This document shows positions 42,162 through 53,700 of a DNA stretch of 64,000 nucleotides, piece by piece. Source of the DNA: Roseiarcus sp963822215 (GTDB lineage Bacteria > Pseudomonadota > Alphaproteobacteria > Rhizobiales > Beijerinckiaceae); NCBI GenBank assembly GCA_963822215.1, contig CAWGGX010000003.1, positions 310,001 to 374,000 on the forward strand, given 5' to 3'. The notes below the pieces were generated by a model, which saw nothing but the letters and a program-made list of their open reading frames with translations, had not been told where the DNA came from and ran no database searches. Numbering within the stretch: the stretch's first letter is position 1; every line of letters starts with the position of its first letter. The position numbers and the translations under genes were made by a program.

Positions 42162-43163
42162 TTAAGCCAGCAATTCAAACTTCGAGGCGTCGCCGAGCGT
42201 CTGTTGGGTCCTGGCGACGATCGCCTCGATCCAGTTCCGATAAAATGACGTTGCTTGCTCCTGCCACACCGCGCAGGATGGGGCCAGGGCCTCGATTATC
42301 GCCAGTTTTTCCAAGCCGCCGCACGCTTCGTCGTGAGCCAAATGCCCGAGCGCGAGCAGGTCCGCTTCTGCTTCCGTGCTGAAGTAGTTCTTGGGCATAA
42401 CAGGAACCCTATCCGCTTCGCCAAGCTGACATCGCCCAATGTCGCGGCGGTATTCTCGCGCCAAGGAATTAGCTTGATATTCCGGGTGCCCCTGGAGGAA
42501 TACAAACTCACTGCCGAATGATTTTGTGAAGATATCGACGCCGGCCACCGGCGAGCTCGCCAGAATGTCATAACCGGCGCGTTCCAGGTCGCTTTGAAAA
42601 AGCCCATTGTAGCGAGAGTGAGGAGTCACGAAAAGGCTCCCCCGCCGACCCACCAAGCGATGATCACGCTCAACGGCAAAAGAAAACAGACCGACGAGTT
42701 TCTCCGGCAAAGCGCGCCGTTCAACCCGATCAAGATACCAAACTCCAGCGTGCGCAGCCAAACACGAGAAAATCGTTGACGCTGTGCCGGTCTTGGCCCA
42801 TTCGATGATTTCGGACAGTTCTCGCCAATACGGTTCATCGTCGAGGAGAGCCGCGCTTGGCGCCGCCCCGGTCACAACGAGACCATCGAGCTCGGAGTCC
42901 AATATAGAGACGCCTTCACAGCGCGCCTCTAGATACTCGCGAGCGGCTGGCGAACGCGGCATGTCCCGCAGAGCAAACATGCGGATAGCAACGTCTATAC
43001 CGTCCGCAGACGTATAAATCAGACTTGTGAACTGTTTCTCCGTAACCTTCAGCGCCTCGTCAGGCATATTGTTAAGCAATCCAATTGTGATCCCGCGCCC
43101 CAAAGCGCGCGGAAAACTGTCGAGCCTAGTTCTTCCTGTGTGCCGCAGAACCTTCATGTCCAT
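42162..43163 (-). CDS. metA: homoserine O-acyltransferase (MetA/HTS family)
   Basis: The 333-residue protein belongs to the glutamine-amidotransferase-like homoserine acyltransferases. It has LLNNMPDEALKVTEKQF at residues 29-45, LVVTGAAP near 95, the acyl-accepting C134 in TIFSCLAAHAG, and the catalytic H226 and E228 in FLQGHPEYQ. It makes O-acyl-homoserine for methionine synthesis, paired with the divergent metY. The residue aligned with the known acyl-CoA selector (Gly for succinyl, Glu for acetyl) appears to be a serine (about S103), so acyl specificity is open. Confidence 0.9.
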   Translation of the reverse strand: MDMKVLRHTGRTRLDSFPRALGRGITIGLLNNMPDEALKVTEKQFTSLIYTSADGIDVAIRMFALRDMPRSPAAREYLEARCEGVSILDSELDGLVVTGAAPSAALLDDEPYWRELSEIIEWAKTGTASTIFSCLAAHAGVWYLDRVERRALPEKLVGLFSFAVERDHRLVGRRGSLFVTPHSRYNGLFQSDLERAGYDILASSPVAGVDIFTKSFGSEFVFLQGHPEYQANSLAREYRRDIGRCQLGEADRVPVMPKNYFSTEAEADLLALGHLAHDEACGGLEKLAIIEALAPSCAVWQEQATSFYRNWIEAIVARTQQTLGDASKFELLA

Positions 43164-43340
43164 GAGACGGCTCCCCTACCGGTTTTCCCCAACCGCGGCC
43201 GCGAATTAGCCCCTCTATCGGTCTTCCGCTGGAATCCTGGCGATTGGCTCCGCAAGGTCCAGGCGAACGGCGACGGGACGTTTGACGAGACGCCCTCGCG
43301 TCCCCGCTCGCCGTTCAGAGGCCAAGGCTTGCCGTCAGGA

Positions 43341-43997
43341 CTACGGACGGTCTTCGTCGGCGAGACGCGGTGCGGCCTCGACGAGCATGTTTCGGAAGGC
43401 GATCCATAAGGGAAGGACTCGGTCGTCAGCCACGAGATGCCGACACAAGGAGCCGTGTTCGTCACCATCCAGGCGAATGTGCTCGACCAGGAAATGACGG
43501 AAGGCGCGGAGTGAAGGCTCGTTCCAATCGGGGGCCTGCAGAATTGCGTTGAAGGTCTTCTCCAATCCTCCATCTTCATAGCTCGATAGGCTCATCGCGC
43601 GTGTGAGAGCGTCCATTCCGCGCGCTTCAGCAAGATATGACTTGCCAAGCCGCTCGAGTCGGTCCCGCTCATCGGGATCCAGGGGCGCCATGGCCACAAC
43701 GCGTCTCATGAACTCATCGTGATTCATCCTTTCCCCTTCCGACGCTATATTTGGGCAGGGCGAAAGATTATCGGTGTCGCACTCTCCGTGGCGAAGCTCG
43801 ACGAGATTGTGATCTGAAGGAAAAAGCTCACATGCGATCTCGAGCCCTTCACGGAATTGGACAGAGAAATAGTAATAGGCTCCTGATACGGCCATTAATT
43901 CCTTGCGCGTCAAAATCGACCAATTCAGGCTTGCGATATCATTTACCACGTTTTGGTAGCGGTTCATCAGATGTATTGTCATGACCATCTTCCCCAT
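43341..43997 (-). CDS. heme-oxygenase-fold, iron-containing redox enzyme-like protein
   Basis: This all-helical protein of about 218 residues has AYYYFSVQFREGLEIACELFP, NHDEFMRRVVAMAPLDPDERDR, ARGMDALTRAMSLSSYEDG and HFLVEHIRLDGDEHGSLCRHL, where spaced E and H residues resemble the di-iron ligands of TenA/CADD-like proteins. The function is unknown. It lies 177 bases upstream of metA on the same strand and may be part of the methionine operon. GC content near its start drops. Confidence 0.7.
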   Translation of the reverse strand: MGKMVMTIHLMNRYQNVVNDIASLNWSILTRKELMAVSGAYYYFSVQFREGLEIACELFPSDHNLVELRHGECDTDNLSPCPNIASEGERMNHDEFMRRVVAMAPLDPDERDRLERLGKSYLAEARGMDALTRAMSLSSYEDGGLEKTFNAILQAPDWNEPSLRAFRHFLVEHIRLDGDEHGSLCRHLVADDRVLPLWIAFRNMLVEAAPRLADEDRP

Positions 43998-44556
43998 TTA
44001 CAAGTTGATATTGTTGATGTTCGAGCGATAAGCGTCAACAGAATCCGGCGAAGCGTTTTAGATCATAGATTTTCGCGACATTATATTTGCGTTCTGGCTA
44101 TACAACAGTCACAATTACTGCAACAAATCACCTCTGCCACCCACCTCCGTCGAAGTCGGCGACCTTCGGAGCGCAGACACGCACTACCCGGCAACAGCCC
44201 GCCACTCCCCAAAAATTTACCACCTCCGCGCGGAAGTCCCCTAACGGCAGCGGTAAACATTGCCTACTTCAATTCCGAGCGAAACACAAGAGCGGCGTTA
44301 ACTCGCCGCGTGCAAGTGCGGACTTTTTCGACGAAGCGATTCGGGTTGGACGTGTGCGCACAACCAAAATCGCCGGGGCGGGCCGAGGTCGCCCCGCCGC
44401 CGCCGACCGCCTGATAATCGCTGAGCGCTGCAGTCCCGGCTCTAGGCCTCCCCTCGAACGTATGATTAGTATCGAAACATGATCAACTGGGCGCGGCCCT
44501 TGCCGCGTTCCCTGCTCGCGGCGCTTGATCGGGTCGTGGGCGCTCCGGGGGCTAGC
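43998..44556. other. divergent intergenic region between the heme-oxygenase-fold gene and metY
   Basis: The first ~110 bases are AT-rich and must hold the promoter for the minus-strand genes. I looked for a SAM-II riboswitch before metY and found no convincing match. A GC-rich hairpin (GGCGGGCC / GGTCGCCCCGCC, 44378-44400) is present. No GTCTA-N9-TAGAC site is seen. Confidence 0.5.
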
Positions 44557-45843
44557 ATGCGTAGAGAAACCATCGCGATTCACGGGGGCTTCACTTGCGA
44601 TCCGGCGACGAAGGCGGTGGCGCCGCCCATCTATCAGAACGTCGCCTACGAATTCGAGAGCGCGGACCACGGGGCTGCGCTGTTCAATCTGGAAGTTCCC
44701 GGTTTTCGCTACAGTCGGATCGCAAATCCGACGAGCGACATCCTGGAGAAGCGGGTCGCCCTGCTCGAGGGCGGCGTCGCTGCGCTCACCGTCGCCTCCG
44801 GCCAGGCCGCGCTGAACTATGCCTTTCTGACGCTTGCTGATCACGGCGGCAGCATTGTCGCGCCGTCTCAACTCTACGGGACGACCCACACACTTCTCGC
44901 GTACACGTTACGGCGCACCGGCATTCAGGCCCGTTTTGCTCGGAGCGCAAGCGCATCCGATATGGAGCGGTTGGTTGACGAAACGACCCGGGCGATATTT
45001 TGCGAATCTATAGGCAATCCCGCCGGCAACATCGCCGATATCGAGGCGTTGGCGAGCCTCGCCCACGCGCATGGTCTGCCGCTGATCGTCGACAATACTG
45101 TCGCGACGCCAGCCCTGTTGCGGCCGATCGAACACGGCGCCGATATCGTCGTGCACTCCTTGACCAAATACATGGGCGGCCATGGCGTCGCGATGGGTGG
45201 GGCGATCGTCGATTCGGGCGGGTTTGATTGGAAGTTGCATGCCTCGAGGTTCCCCATGTTCTGCGAGCCGGACGATTCCTACCACGGGCTCGTCTACGTT
45301 GACCGGTTCGGTCATGAAGCCTTCATCGCGCGCGCGCGCAGCGTCTATCAGCGCACCACCGGCGCCGTCCTAGCGCCGATGAGCGCGTTCCTGCTGTTGC
45401 AGGGTATCGAGACACTTGCGCTTCGCATGGAGCGCCATGTCAGCAATGCGCGCGAGGTGGCCGACTTCCTGCGCGCGGACCCGCGCATCGCGTGGGTTGA
45501 CTACGTCGGCTTCGCCGACAGCCCGTATCACGAGCTCGCAAACAAGTATCTGAACGGGCGCGCGCCCGCGCTTCTGACCATTGGCGTCGTCGGCGGACTC
45601 GACGCCGCCAAGGCGTTCTACGATGCGCTCAAGCTCGTCAAACGGCTGGTCAACATCGGCGACACCCGCACGCTCTGTTGCCATCCGGCCTCCACGACCC
45701 ATCGGCAGATGAGCCCTGAAGAACAGCTTCTCGCAGGCGTGCGCCCGGAAACAATTCGACTCTGCATTGGGATCGAACACGTCCAGGACATTCTCGACGA
45801 TCTCGATCAGGCGTTGCGCTTTGCCGCGACCACTGCGTCTTAA
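44557..45843 (+). CDS. metY: O-acetylhomoserine sulfhydrylase-type Cys/Met metabolism PLP enzyme
   Basis: This 428-residue PLP enzyme has IHGGFTCDPATKAVAPPIYQ, YSRIANPTSDILEKRVALLEGG, the PLP-binding lysine K204 in HSLTKYMGGHG, FLLLQGIETLALRMERH, and LVNIGDTRTLCCHPASTTH, the pattern of O-acetylhomoserine sulfhydrylases. It makes homocysteine from an O-acylhomoserine and sulfide, using the product of the neighbouring metA. ATG at 44557 is preferred to the longer frame (44479), since it begins with the conserved MRRETIAIHGG. Confidence 0.93.
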   Translation: MRRETIAIHGGFTCDPATKAVAPPIYQNVAYEFESADHGAALFNLEVPGFRYSRIANPTSDILEKRVALLEGGVAALTVASGQAALNYAFLTLADHGGSIVAPSQLYGTTHTLLAYTLRRTGIQARFARSASASDMERLVDETTRAIFCESIGNPAGNIADIEALASLAHAHGLPLIVDNTVATPALLRPIEHGADIVVHSLTKYMGGHGVAMGGAIVDSGGFDWKLHASRFPMFCEPDDSYHGLVYVDRFGHEAFIARARSVYQRTTGAVLAPMSAFLLLQGIETLALRMERHVSNAREVADFLRADPRIAWVDYVGFADSPYHELANKYLNGRAPALLTIGVVGGLDAAKAFYDALKLVKRLVNIGDTRTLCCHPASTTHRQMSPEEQLLAGVRPETIRLCIGIEHVQDILDDLDQALRFAATTAS

Positions 45844-46074
45844 ATCGTCTCGGACCTGGTATCTCGACACAGCCCAGCGGATCGCGCTGAGCATTACGGC
45901 GCTTCTCGTCACGGATCAATCGTCATGATGTCTCGCCGCATGAAGGCGATTGCGCGCCGTTTGAGCAGTCAAGAACCCACCCTGGCGCAGATGGGTCGGC
46001 GAAGACAGCCGATGTATCGGCCCGGCGACGTCGTTCTGTGAGTGCGCGGGCTTGAAGCCCGGGCAAAGGCCGAC

Positions 46075-46296
46075 TCACTTGCCGGTTGTGCGAGCGATCG
46101 CACGTGCCAAGTCGCGCCAGTATCGTCTTTCCTTGTCGTTATCGGCCCGCCGCTCCATTGTCCGAGCCGCATCGTATGCGTCCGGGCCGAGACCCGAAAT
46201 GAGCCCGTCGGCCGCCTCCTCAATCAGCCTCGCCCTCTCTCGTCGCCGGCGCAGCCAGGACATGATTCGCTCGCGCATTTCCGTTATGTGGTTCAT
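46075..46296 (-). CDS. small conserved-type hypothetical protein
   Basis: This 73-residue charged helical protein (MNHITEMRERIMSWLRRRRERARLIEE, GLGPDAYDAARTMERRA, YWRDLARAIARTTGK) has the feel of a real gene: regular amphipathic helices and a common short alphaproteobacterial form. ATG at 46296 is chosen over the longer frame to 46353. No function is known. The stretches 45844-46074 and 46297-46669 contain nothing else I can support. Confidence 0.6.
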   Translation of the reverse strand: MNHITEMRERIMSWLRRRRERARLIEEAADGLISGLGPDAYDAARTMERRADNDKERRYWRDLARAIARTTGK

Positions 46297-46669
46297 TGCC
46301 GCATAAACTTGCCCTGTTCGCGGCTGGTGGTCTGAATATGGGCACGCCATCATCGCAGAACGCTTCGGCGCGAAGGACGAATGGGCCGGCGCCCTTCCGT
46401 CTCTGCCGGCGGTCTTCCCTTATCAGATAGCGCTCATCGTTCGCATCGGTCTATGGACGGCTTTGACGGCGGGACGGATGGGACTCCTTTCCATCCGGTG
46501 ACGCGAGTGTCGTCGCGACGACCGCGACCGGCTATCGACCGAAACGACAATGGAGCGCACTGATGGATGAGAAGATGCGGGCCTCCTTCGTTCGGTTCGG
46601 CAGCCACGGGCCGGTGCGGTATCTATCGCGGGGACCTCGAAACTAGGTCGGAGGCATACCGGAAACATC

Positions 46670-49600
46670 GTGAACAAACGCGGTCCTGAGATCTTCATTC
46701 GAAGGCCGGTGGCGACGACGCTGCTGACGATCGGGATCATAGTCGCGGGCCTGCTTGGCTATTCGCAGTTACCCGTCTCGCCGCTGCCGCAGGTTGAGTT
46801 TCCGATCGTGTCGGTACGCGCCAACATGCCCGGCGCGAGCCCCGACACGATGGCTACCGCAGTCGCGTCGCCCCTAGAGCGCCACCTCGGCCAGATCGCC
46901 GACGTGAACGAGATGACGTCGGAGAGCACGCTCGGCTCAACGAACATCACCCTGCAGTTCGGCCTGGATCGCAACATCGATGGGGCGGCGCGCGATGTTC
47001 AGGCCGCGATCGTCGGCGCGCGCGCCGATCTGCCGACGAGTCTGCGCCAGAACCCGTCCTACCGTAAGGTCAATCCGGCCGACGCGCCGATCATGATCCT
47101 CGGGGTGACATCGTCGACGCAGACGCCCGGCCAGCTCTACGATCTGGCCTCAAACATACTCCAGCAGCGCATGTCGCAACTTCCGGGCATCGGCGAGGTT
47201 GACGTGTGGGGTCTTTCGCTTCCGGCGGTCCGGGTCGAAATCAACCCCACGGCGATCTTCCATTATGGCATCGGACTAGAGGATATTCGCGCCGCGCTTG
47301 CTTCGGCCAACGCCAATAGTCCCAAGGGCGCGATCGAAGACGACAACGCCCACTACCAGATCTACGTCAACGATCAGGCAACAAGGGCGGCGCAATACCG
47401 CGATTTGGTAATCGCCTATCGCAACGGCGCCGCGCTCCATCTTTCCGACGTCGCCGAGGTTACCGACTCGGTTGAAGATCTGCGCAACGCTGGTCTTATC
47501 AACGGACAACCCGGCATCGTGGTTTCGCTGTTGCGTCAGCCTGGCGCCAACATCATGGACGCCATAGACAACGTCCGCGCCGAGCTTCCGCGACTTGTCG
47601 CCTCGTTGCCCGGCGACGTCGATCTGACGGTCGCGGTCGACCGGTCCAAGACCATTCGCCAATCCGTGGCCGACACCCAGAAGACTCTGATCACTGCCGT
47701 CGTTCTGGTGATCCTTGTGGTGTTCGCGTTTCTGCGGAGCCTTCGGGCGGCGGCGATTCCAAGCGTTGCACTGCCGACCTCGATCATCGGCTCGTTCGGC
47801 GTCATGTATCTGCTTGGTTTCAGCCTCGACAACCTGTCACTAATGGCGCTGACCATCTCGACCGGCTTCGTGGTCGACGATGCGATCGTCGTCCTCGAAA
47901 ATATCACGCACTATCTAGAACAGGGCATGCCGCGCCTGCAGGCGGCCATAAGGGGCGCGAACGAGGTCGGCGTCACTGTTCTATCGATCAGTCTGTCGCT
48001 GATCGCCGTGTTCGCGCCGCTGATTTTCTTCGGCGAGATCATCGGACGCCTGTTCAACGAATTCGCGGTGACTCTGTCGGTGGCGGTCATAATCTCGCTG
48101 GTAGTCTCGCTAACGACGACGCCGATGATGTGCGCTCTCATCCTTCCACGCGAGCCGGTTGTCAGGCATGGCCGTCTCTATCGCGCAACCGAATATGTGT
48201 ACGAAACAATGCTGGCCTTCTACCGGAGAACGCTGCACTCCGCACTGCGCCATCCCGGAGCTGTCATGCTGACGCTCCTGGCTACGATCGGGTTGAACTA
48301 CTACATGTTCCGCTATCAGATGACCTACGGGCTCTTTCCGGTGCAGGACACGGGGCTCGTTATGGGTGGGATCGTAGCAGATCAGAGCATCTCGTTCCAA
48401 TCGATGAAAACAAAGTTTGAGCAGTTGCTGACGATCGTTCGCAACGATCCTGCGGTCGCGAGCGTCGTCGGATTCACCGGAGGGCGACAGACCAATGTTG
48501 GGTTCGCCTTTGTAACGCTAAAGCCTTATTCGCAACGCCAGGTTAGCGCCGACGATGTGGTGACCCGACTTCGCGGCAAGGCGCAAGTCCCGGGCGCCCG
48601 CCTGTTCATGTTTGCCGACTCCGACTTGAGGACCGGTGGCCGCCAAAGCAACGCCAGCTATCAGTACACCCTGCTCTCCGACAACACGACGGAACTCTAT
48701 GAGTGGGCGCCGAAGCTAACGGAGGCCCTGATGAGCAGCGACGTCCTAATGGACGTCAATTTGGATCAGCAGCAAGGCGGTCTTGAGACCGACATCGCCA
48801 TCGACCGAGACACGGCGATGTGATTGGGCCTCACCCTGAATGCGATCGACAACACGCTTTATGACGCATACGGGCAGCGGCAGGTTTCCGTCATTTACAG
48901 CGCACAGAACCAATATCACGTCGTTATGGAGGTCGCGCCGCGATATTGGCAAGACCCGCGCATTCTGGACGAGCTCTACGTCTCGACCTCCGGCGCCAAT
49001 CCAACAGGCACGCAACAGAGCGGCATCGCGGCCGGCCTATTCAAGTCGACGACTGGCGCCACCAGCACTGCCGCGACGATCGCGGCAGACTCCGCTCGCA
49101 ATCTCGCCACCAACTCGCTCGCGGCGAGCGGGCGCATGGCCGCGTCATCGGGCGTTGCAGTCTCGACTTCGGTCGAGACGATGGTGCCGCTGTCAGCTTT
49201 CGCCCACTTCGATTCAGAGCATACGCCGCTCAACGTCAATCACCAGGGGCCGTTCGCGGCTTCGACGATTTCGTTCAATCTGGCGTCTGGCCGTCCGCTG
49301 AGTGAGGCTCAGACGGAGATCGACGGCGTGGTCCAGCGAATCGGCATGCCCTCCACCGTGCGCGGCAGCTTCGCGGGTACAGCCGCGACCTATCAGCAAT
49401 CGCGCTCGAGGATTCCGCTGCTCTTCTGCGCGGTGCTGGTCACGATCTACATCGTTTTGGGGATCCTCTATGAAAGCCTTATTCATCCGATCACTATCCT
49501 CTCGACGCTTTTCTCAGCGAGTGTCGGAGCCGCGCTGGCGCTGTGGCTGTTCGACATCCAGTTCACGGTAATGGCTGCGATAGGCGTGCTGCTCCTGATC

Positions 49601-49975
49601 GGCATCGTGAAGAAGAACGCGATCATGATGGTCGATTTCGCGCTCGAGGCGGAGCGGCAGGGACTCGACGCGCACGAAGCGGTTAAGCGAGCGTGCGTTT
49701 TGCGTTTCCGTCCAATCATGATGACGACTTGCGTGGCGATTTTCGGGGCGCTGCCACTTGCTTTCGGAACCGGCGAAGGTTCCGAACTGCGTCATCCTCT
49801 GGGGATCACGATCCTCGGCGGCCTGATCGTGAGTCAAGTCTTGACGCTATATACGACCCCGGTGGTCTTCATCTACCTCAATTCGTTCGGCAAGCTGCTG
49901 GAGCGGCTCTGGAACCGGTATTATCTGCGCCAAAAAGCCACCAATCCAGCGAGCCCTCTCGTCCTACCCGATTAA
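46670..49975 (+). pseudogene. RND efflux inner-membrane permease (MdtC/AcrB-like) with in-frame TGA
   Basis: The frame begins at GTG 46670 (NKRGPEIFIRRPVATTLLTIG). It has the RND pattern: PLPQVEFPIVSVRANMPGA, SLMALTISTGFVVDDAIVVLENI with the proton-relay aspartates (VVDDA), a large porter domain, and GIVKKNAIMMVDFAL in the second half. A TGA at 48821-48823 interrupts it after IAIDRDTAM; the same frame continues LGLTLNAIDNTLYDAYGQR. In relatives an Arg codon lies here, so one C-to-T change (CGA to TGA) explains it. Repaired length is about 1,101 residues. No fusion protein is beside it on this strand. Confidence 0.88.
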
Positions 49976-50028
49976 ATTCGTTTCAGCTTGGACGGATCCG
50001 CACGCTCTTGGGAATGACAGCTGATTGC

Positions 50029-50740
50029 GTGCGCCGTGAGAAGGCGGCGCTTTCCAGTGGGTGCAAGGCCCACCCGGCGAACGCTCCAGCCGGAAGCAAC
50101 CGGAGCAGTCATGGAGGTGACGAAATGGCTGAAGCTTTCGGTGTAGCGCGTCACATATAGGTGACGGCGCGAGTGTGCGGGCCGCAACCCGAGTGAACGC
50201 CGAGCAAGCCTCGAAAAGCACGATGTGCAGGCCGACCCGACCGCAATTTCGAGGAAGGCTGACACGACTGGGTGAGACGAGCGAAGACGACGCCCAGTCG
50301 CTGCACCGGGGTACTGGCGGCGGGACGTACATGAAGGAAAGCGTGCGCAACACGGGAAGCCCATGGGCGAGGTCAGGGATCATCAACCGGACGCCCAAGG
50401 AGGCCGGCGCTCGTGGGTGGCGGAGAGGCTCGTAGTGTGCGCTGGGCAGCGCGTAAGTCAGGGAGGTTGAAGTCCCTTCGGCGCTCGGATGAGGAGCGCC
50501 GTATCCGAAAGCGGGGGGTAATGCCTAGCTGGCCGGGGGAGCAATTCGGTATGGAGAAGCCTAAACGGGCACGAAGGCGAAAGCCGGACACAGCCAAGGC
50601 GGACCTGGAGCCGGTTGTACGAGTCCCGGAGGGCAGGGTGTCCGGAGCGATCCGGAATGCAGTACGACGAATCCGGCAAAGGCGCTTACAAACGTGACTT
50701 GCACAAAGGTCGCCCGAAAGACGGAGATCATCGCGCTTGC
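50029..50740 (+). mobile_element. 5' fragment of a bacterial group II intron
   Basis: The segment opens with GTGCGCC, the conserved 5' end of group II introns. Typical domain I words follow: AGTGGGTGCAAGGCCCACC, CTCCAGCCGGAAGCAACCGG, ATGGAGGTGACGAAATGG, CAACACGGGAAGCCC, GGTCAGGGATC. A short frame (50551-50697, MEKPKRARRRKPDTAKAD) begins where the intron-encoded protein would, but ends without reverse-transcriptase motifs. No domain V is found before the next gene. The 3' limit is approximate. It lies between two convergent RND genes. Confidence 0.65.
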
Positions 50741-50752
50741 TCCGACCCGTGC

Positions 50753-53700
50753 TCAGCCCAAGCCCGGGGCCGAGCTCCTCGAGCGGACCATCGCGCGAGA
50801 TCCGCGTCCAAGCCAGGCGCTGAGATGATCCATGTAGATGTAGACGACCGGGGTCGTGAACAGCGTCAAGATCTGCGAGATGAACAAGCCGCCGACAATC
50901 GCAAAGCCGAGCGGCTGGCGAATCTGCGACCCTGTCCCCGTACCCAGCATCAGCGGGACGCCGCCCATCAGCGCGGCCAGCGTCGTCATCAGGATGGGGC
51001 GGAACCGCAGCAGACATGCCTGGTGAATGGCGTCCTCGCTGCTCAGCCCGTGATCGCGTTCCTCTGCGAGCGCAAAATCAACCAGCATGATGCCGTTCTT
51101 TTTCACGATCCCGATCAGGAGGATGATGCCGATGATCCCGATCACGTCGAGCGGCATGCCGACCAGCATCAGGGTCAGGAGGGCGCCGAGCCCGGCCGAG
51201 GGCAGAGTGGAGATGATGGTGAGCGGATGGATCGTGCTCTCGTACAGCACGCCGAGGATGAGGTAGATCGCGACCAGCGCCGCGAGGATCAGGATTGGCG
51301 TGCTGCTGAGCGAGCTCTGGAACGCCTGGGCGTTTCCCTGGAAGCTGGCGGCGATCGAGCCGGGCATGTGAAGATCCGCCGTGGTCTGCTGGATCGCCGA
51401 CACCGCCGCGCCGATGGTGCTGTTCGGCGCGAGATTGAAACTCAGCGTCACCGACGGGAACTGGCCCTGGTGGTTAATAGCCAACGGAGCGGCCGAGGCG
51501 CTAACGGTGGCGAATTGGCTGAGCGGCACCATGCCGCCGCCGGTGGACCTTGCATAGATTCGGCTGAGCGCGTTGGGCCCAAGCTGGTAGCCGGGATCGA
51601 CTTCCAGGATGACGTAATATTCATTCAGAGTCGTATAAATTCGGGCGACGTGACGCTGGCCGAAAGCATCGTAAAGGATGGAATCGACCAGGGCGGGATC
51701 GAGTCCGAGACGGGAAGCGACGTCCCGGTTGATCTCGACCTTCAGCGTCGGACCGGCGCTCTGTTGATCGCTGGCCACGTCGGCCAACTGCGGCAAGCCC
51801 TGCATCTTCTGCAAGAGAATGGGCGCCCAGTGGTTGAGTTCGTCGCTATCGACGTCGACCAACGTGTACTGATATTGCGTCTTGGAGAGTTGAGAGCCGA
51901 CAGTGATGTCTTGCGCGGCCTGCATATAGAGCCTGACGCCCTGGATCGGCTGCAACGCGCGATCCAGGCGCCTGATGACTTCATCGATTGGGCTCCTCTC
52001 AGCCACCGGCTTGAGGGTGATGAACACGCGCCCGTCATTCTCCGTGACGGTTGAGCCGCCAGGACCGATATAGCCGACCGCCGAGTCGACCGCGGGGTCC
52101 CTGCTCGCCACGTCGAGAAGTGCCTGCTGACGGTTCGCCATAGACTGTGGAGAGATGTCCTGGGATCCCTCGCTGATGCCAAGGATCAATCCTGTATCCT
52201 CCTGCGGGAAGAAGCCCTTCGGGATCCAGACGAACAACGCCATGGTCAGGCAGACGGTGAGAACCATGATGGTCAGCGTGATCCGGCGGTATCGCAGGGC
52301 GACGACCAAGCCCCGATCATAGAGCGCGACCAGCCGCTCAAAGAAGCGCTCGACCGCCTTCGAGATCGGCCCTGGACTGCCTTCCGGCGTTAGCATGCGG
52401 GCGGACATCATCGGCGTCAGCGTCAGCGACACGATCAGGGAGACGACGATCGACATTGCGACGGTCACGGCAAACTCGCGGAACAGCAGGCCAACGATTC
52501 CGCCCATCAGGAAGAGCGGAATGAACACGGCGATCAGCGATATGGACATCGAGACGATGGTGAAGCCGATCTCGCGCGCCCCCTTTATCGCAGCCTCCAT
52601 CGGCGTGGCGCCCTCCTCGATATGTCGCGCGATGTTCTCGATCATCACGACCGCGTCATCGACGACGAACCCGACGGCGATCGTCAGCGCCATCAGCGAC
52701 AGATTGTCGAGGCTGTAGCCGAGTACGTACAACACCGCGAACGTGCCGATCAGCGACACAGGTACGGCAACCGCGGGGATGACCGTCGCCCAAAGCTTCC
52801 GCAGGAACATGAAAATGACGCCGACGACCAGCGCGATCGTCAGCAGGAGAGTGTGTTGAACGTCGGCGACGCTGGCGCGGATGGTCTGCGTCCGATCGGA
52901 TACGATCTGGACCTTGATCGAGGGAGGAATCGAGGCCTGGAGCCGCGGCAGCGCCGTCTTGATGGAGTCGACGGTCTCGATCACATTGGCGCCGGGCAGG
53001 CGCTGGATCGCGCGGAGAACGGTCGGGGTCGAGCCCAGCCAGGCGGCGAGCGTTGTATCCTGGGGCGCAAGCACAGCGCGGCCGACATCGCGGACGCGGA
53101 CCGGGGCGCCGTTTACATAAGCAATAATGTAGTCGTCGAAACCGCTCGCCGTCATGAGCTGATCGTTGGTCGACAGCGCGTAGGCGTGCTCGCCGCCGTA
53201 GAGTATGCCCTTTGGTTGATTGACTGTGCTGTTGGCGAGAGCGGTCCGCACGGATTCCAGATCCAGTCCCTCCGCGGCAAGCTTGGCGGGGTTGACCTGG
53301 ATGCGGATCGCTGGGTTCTGCTCGCCGCCGATGCTGACCAGCCCGACGCCGGGCACTTGCGACAGCTTTTGCGCGAGAATGCTGTTGGCGTAATCGCTGA
53401 CCTTGGTGAGCGGAAGCGAATCCGAGGTGAGCGCGATCAGCAGAATCGGCGTGTCGGCCGGATTGGTCTTCCGGTAGATCGGCGGATTCAGGAGATTCGC
53501 CGGCAGCTGGTTCGCCGTTGCGTTGATCGCCGCCTGCACGTCTTCGGCGTACGAGTCAACGGATCGACTGCGACTGAACTGGAGCGTGATCTGCGTATAG
53601 CCCAGTGCGCTGCTCGACGTCATTTGCGTCAGGCCCGGGATCTGGCCGAATTGCCGCTCGAGCTGCGTTGCGACCGATGAGGCCATCGTCTGCGGATCGG

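Noticed and set aside
44375..44556. Possible SAM-II or other SAM-sensing riboswitch before metY
   Set aside because: The conserved pseudoknot words of SAM-II are not present; only a generic GC-rich hairpin is seen.
50600..50700. Group II intron domain V
   Set aside because: GAGCCGGTTGTACGAG recalls part of domain V, but the complementary strand of the hairpin is not found.
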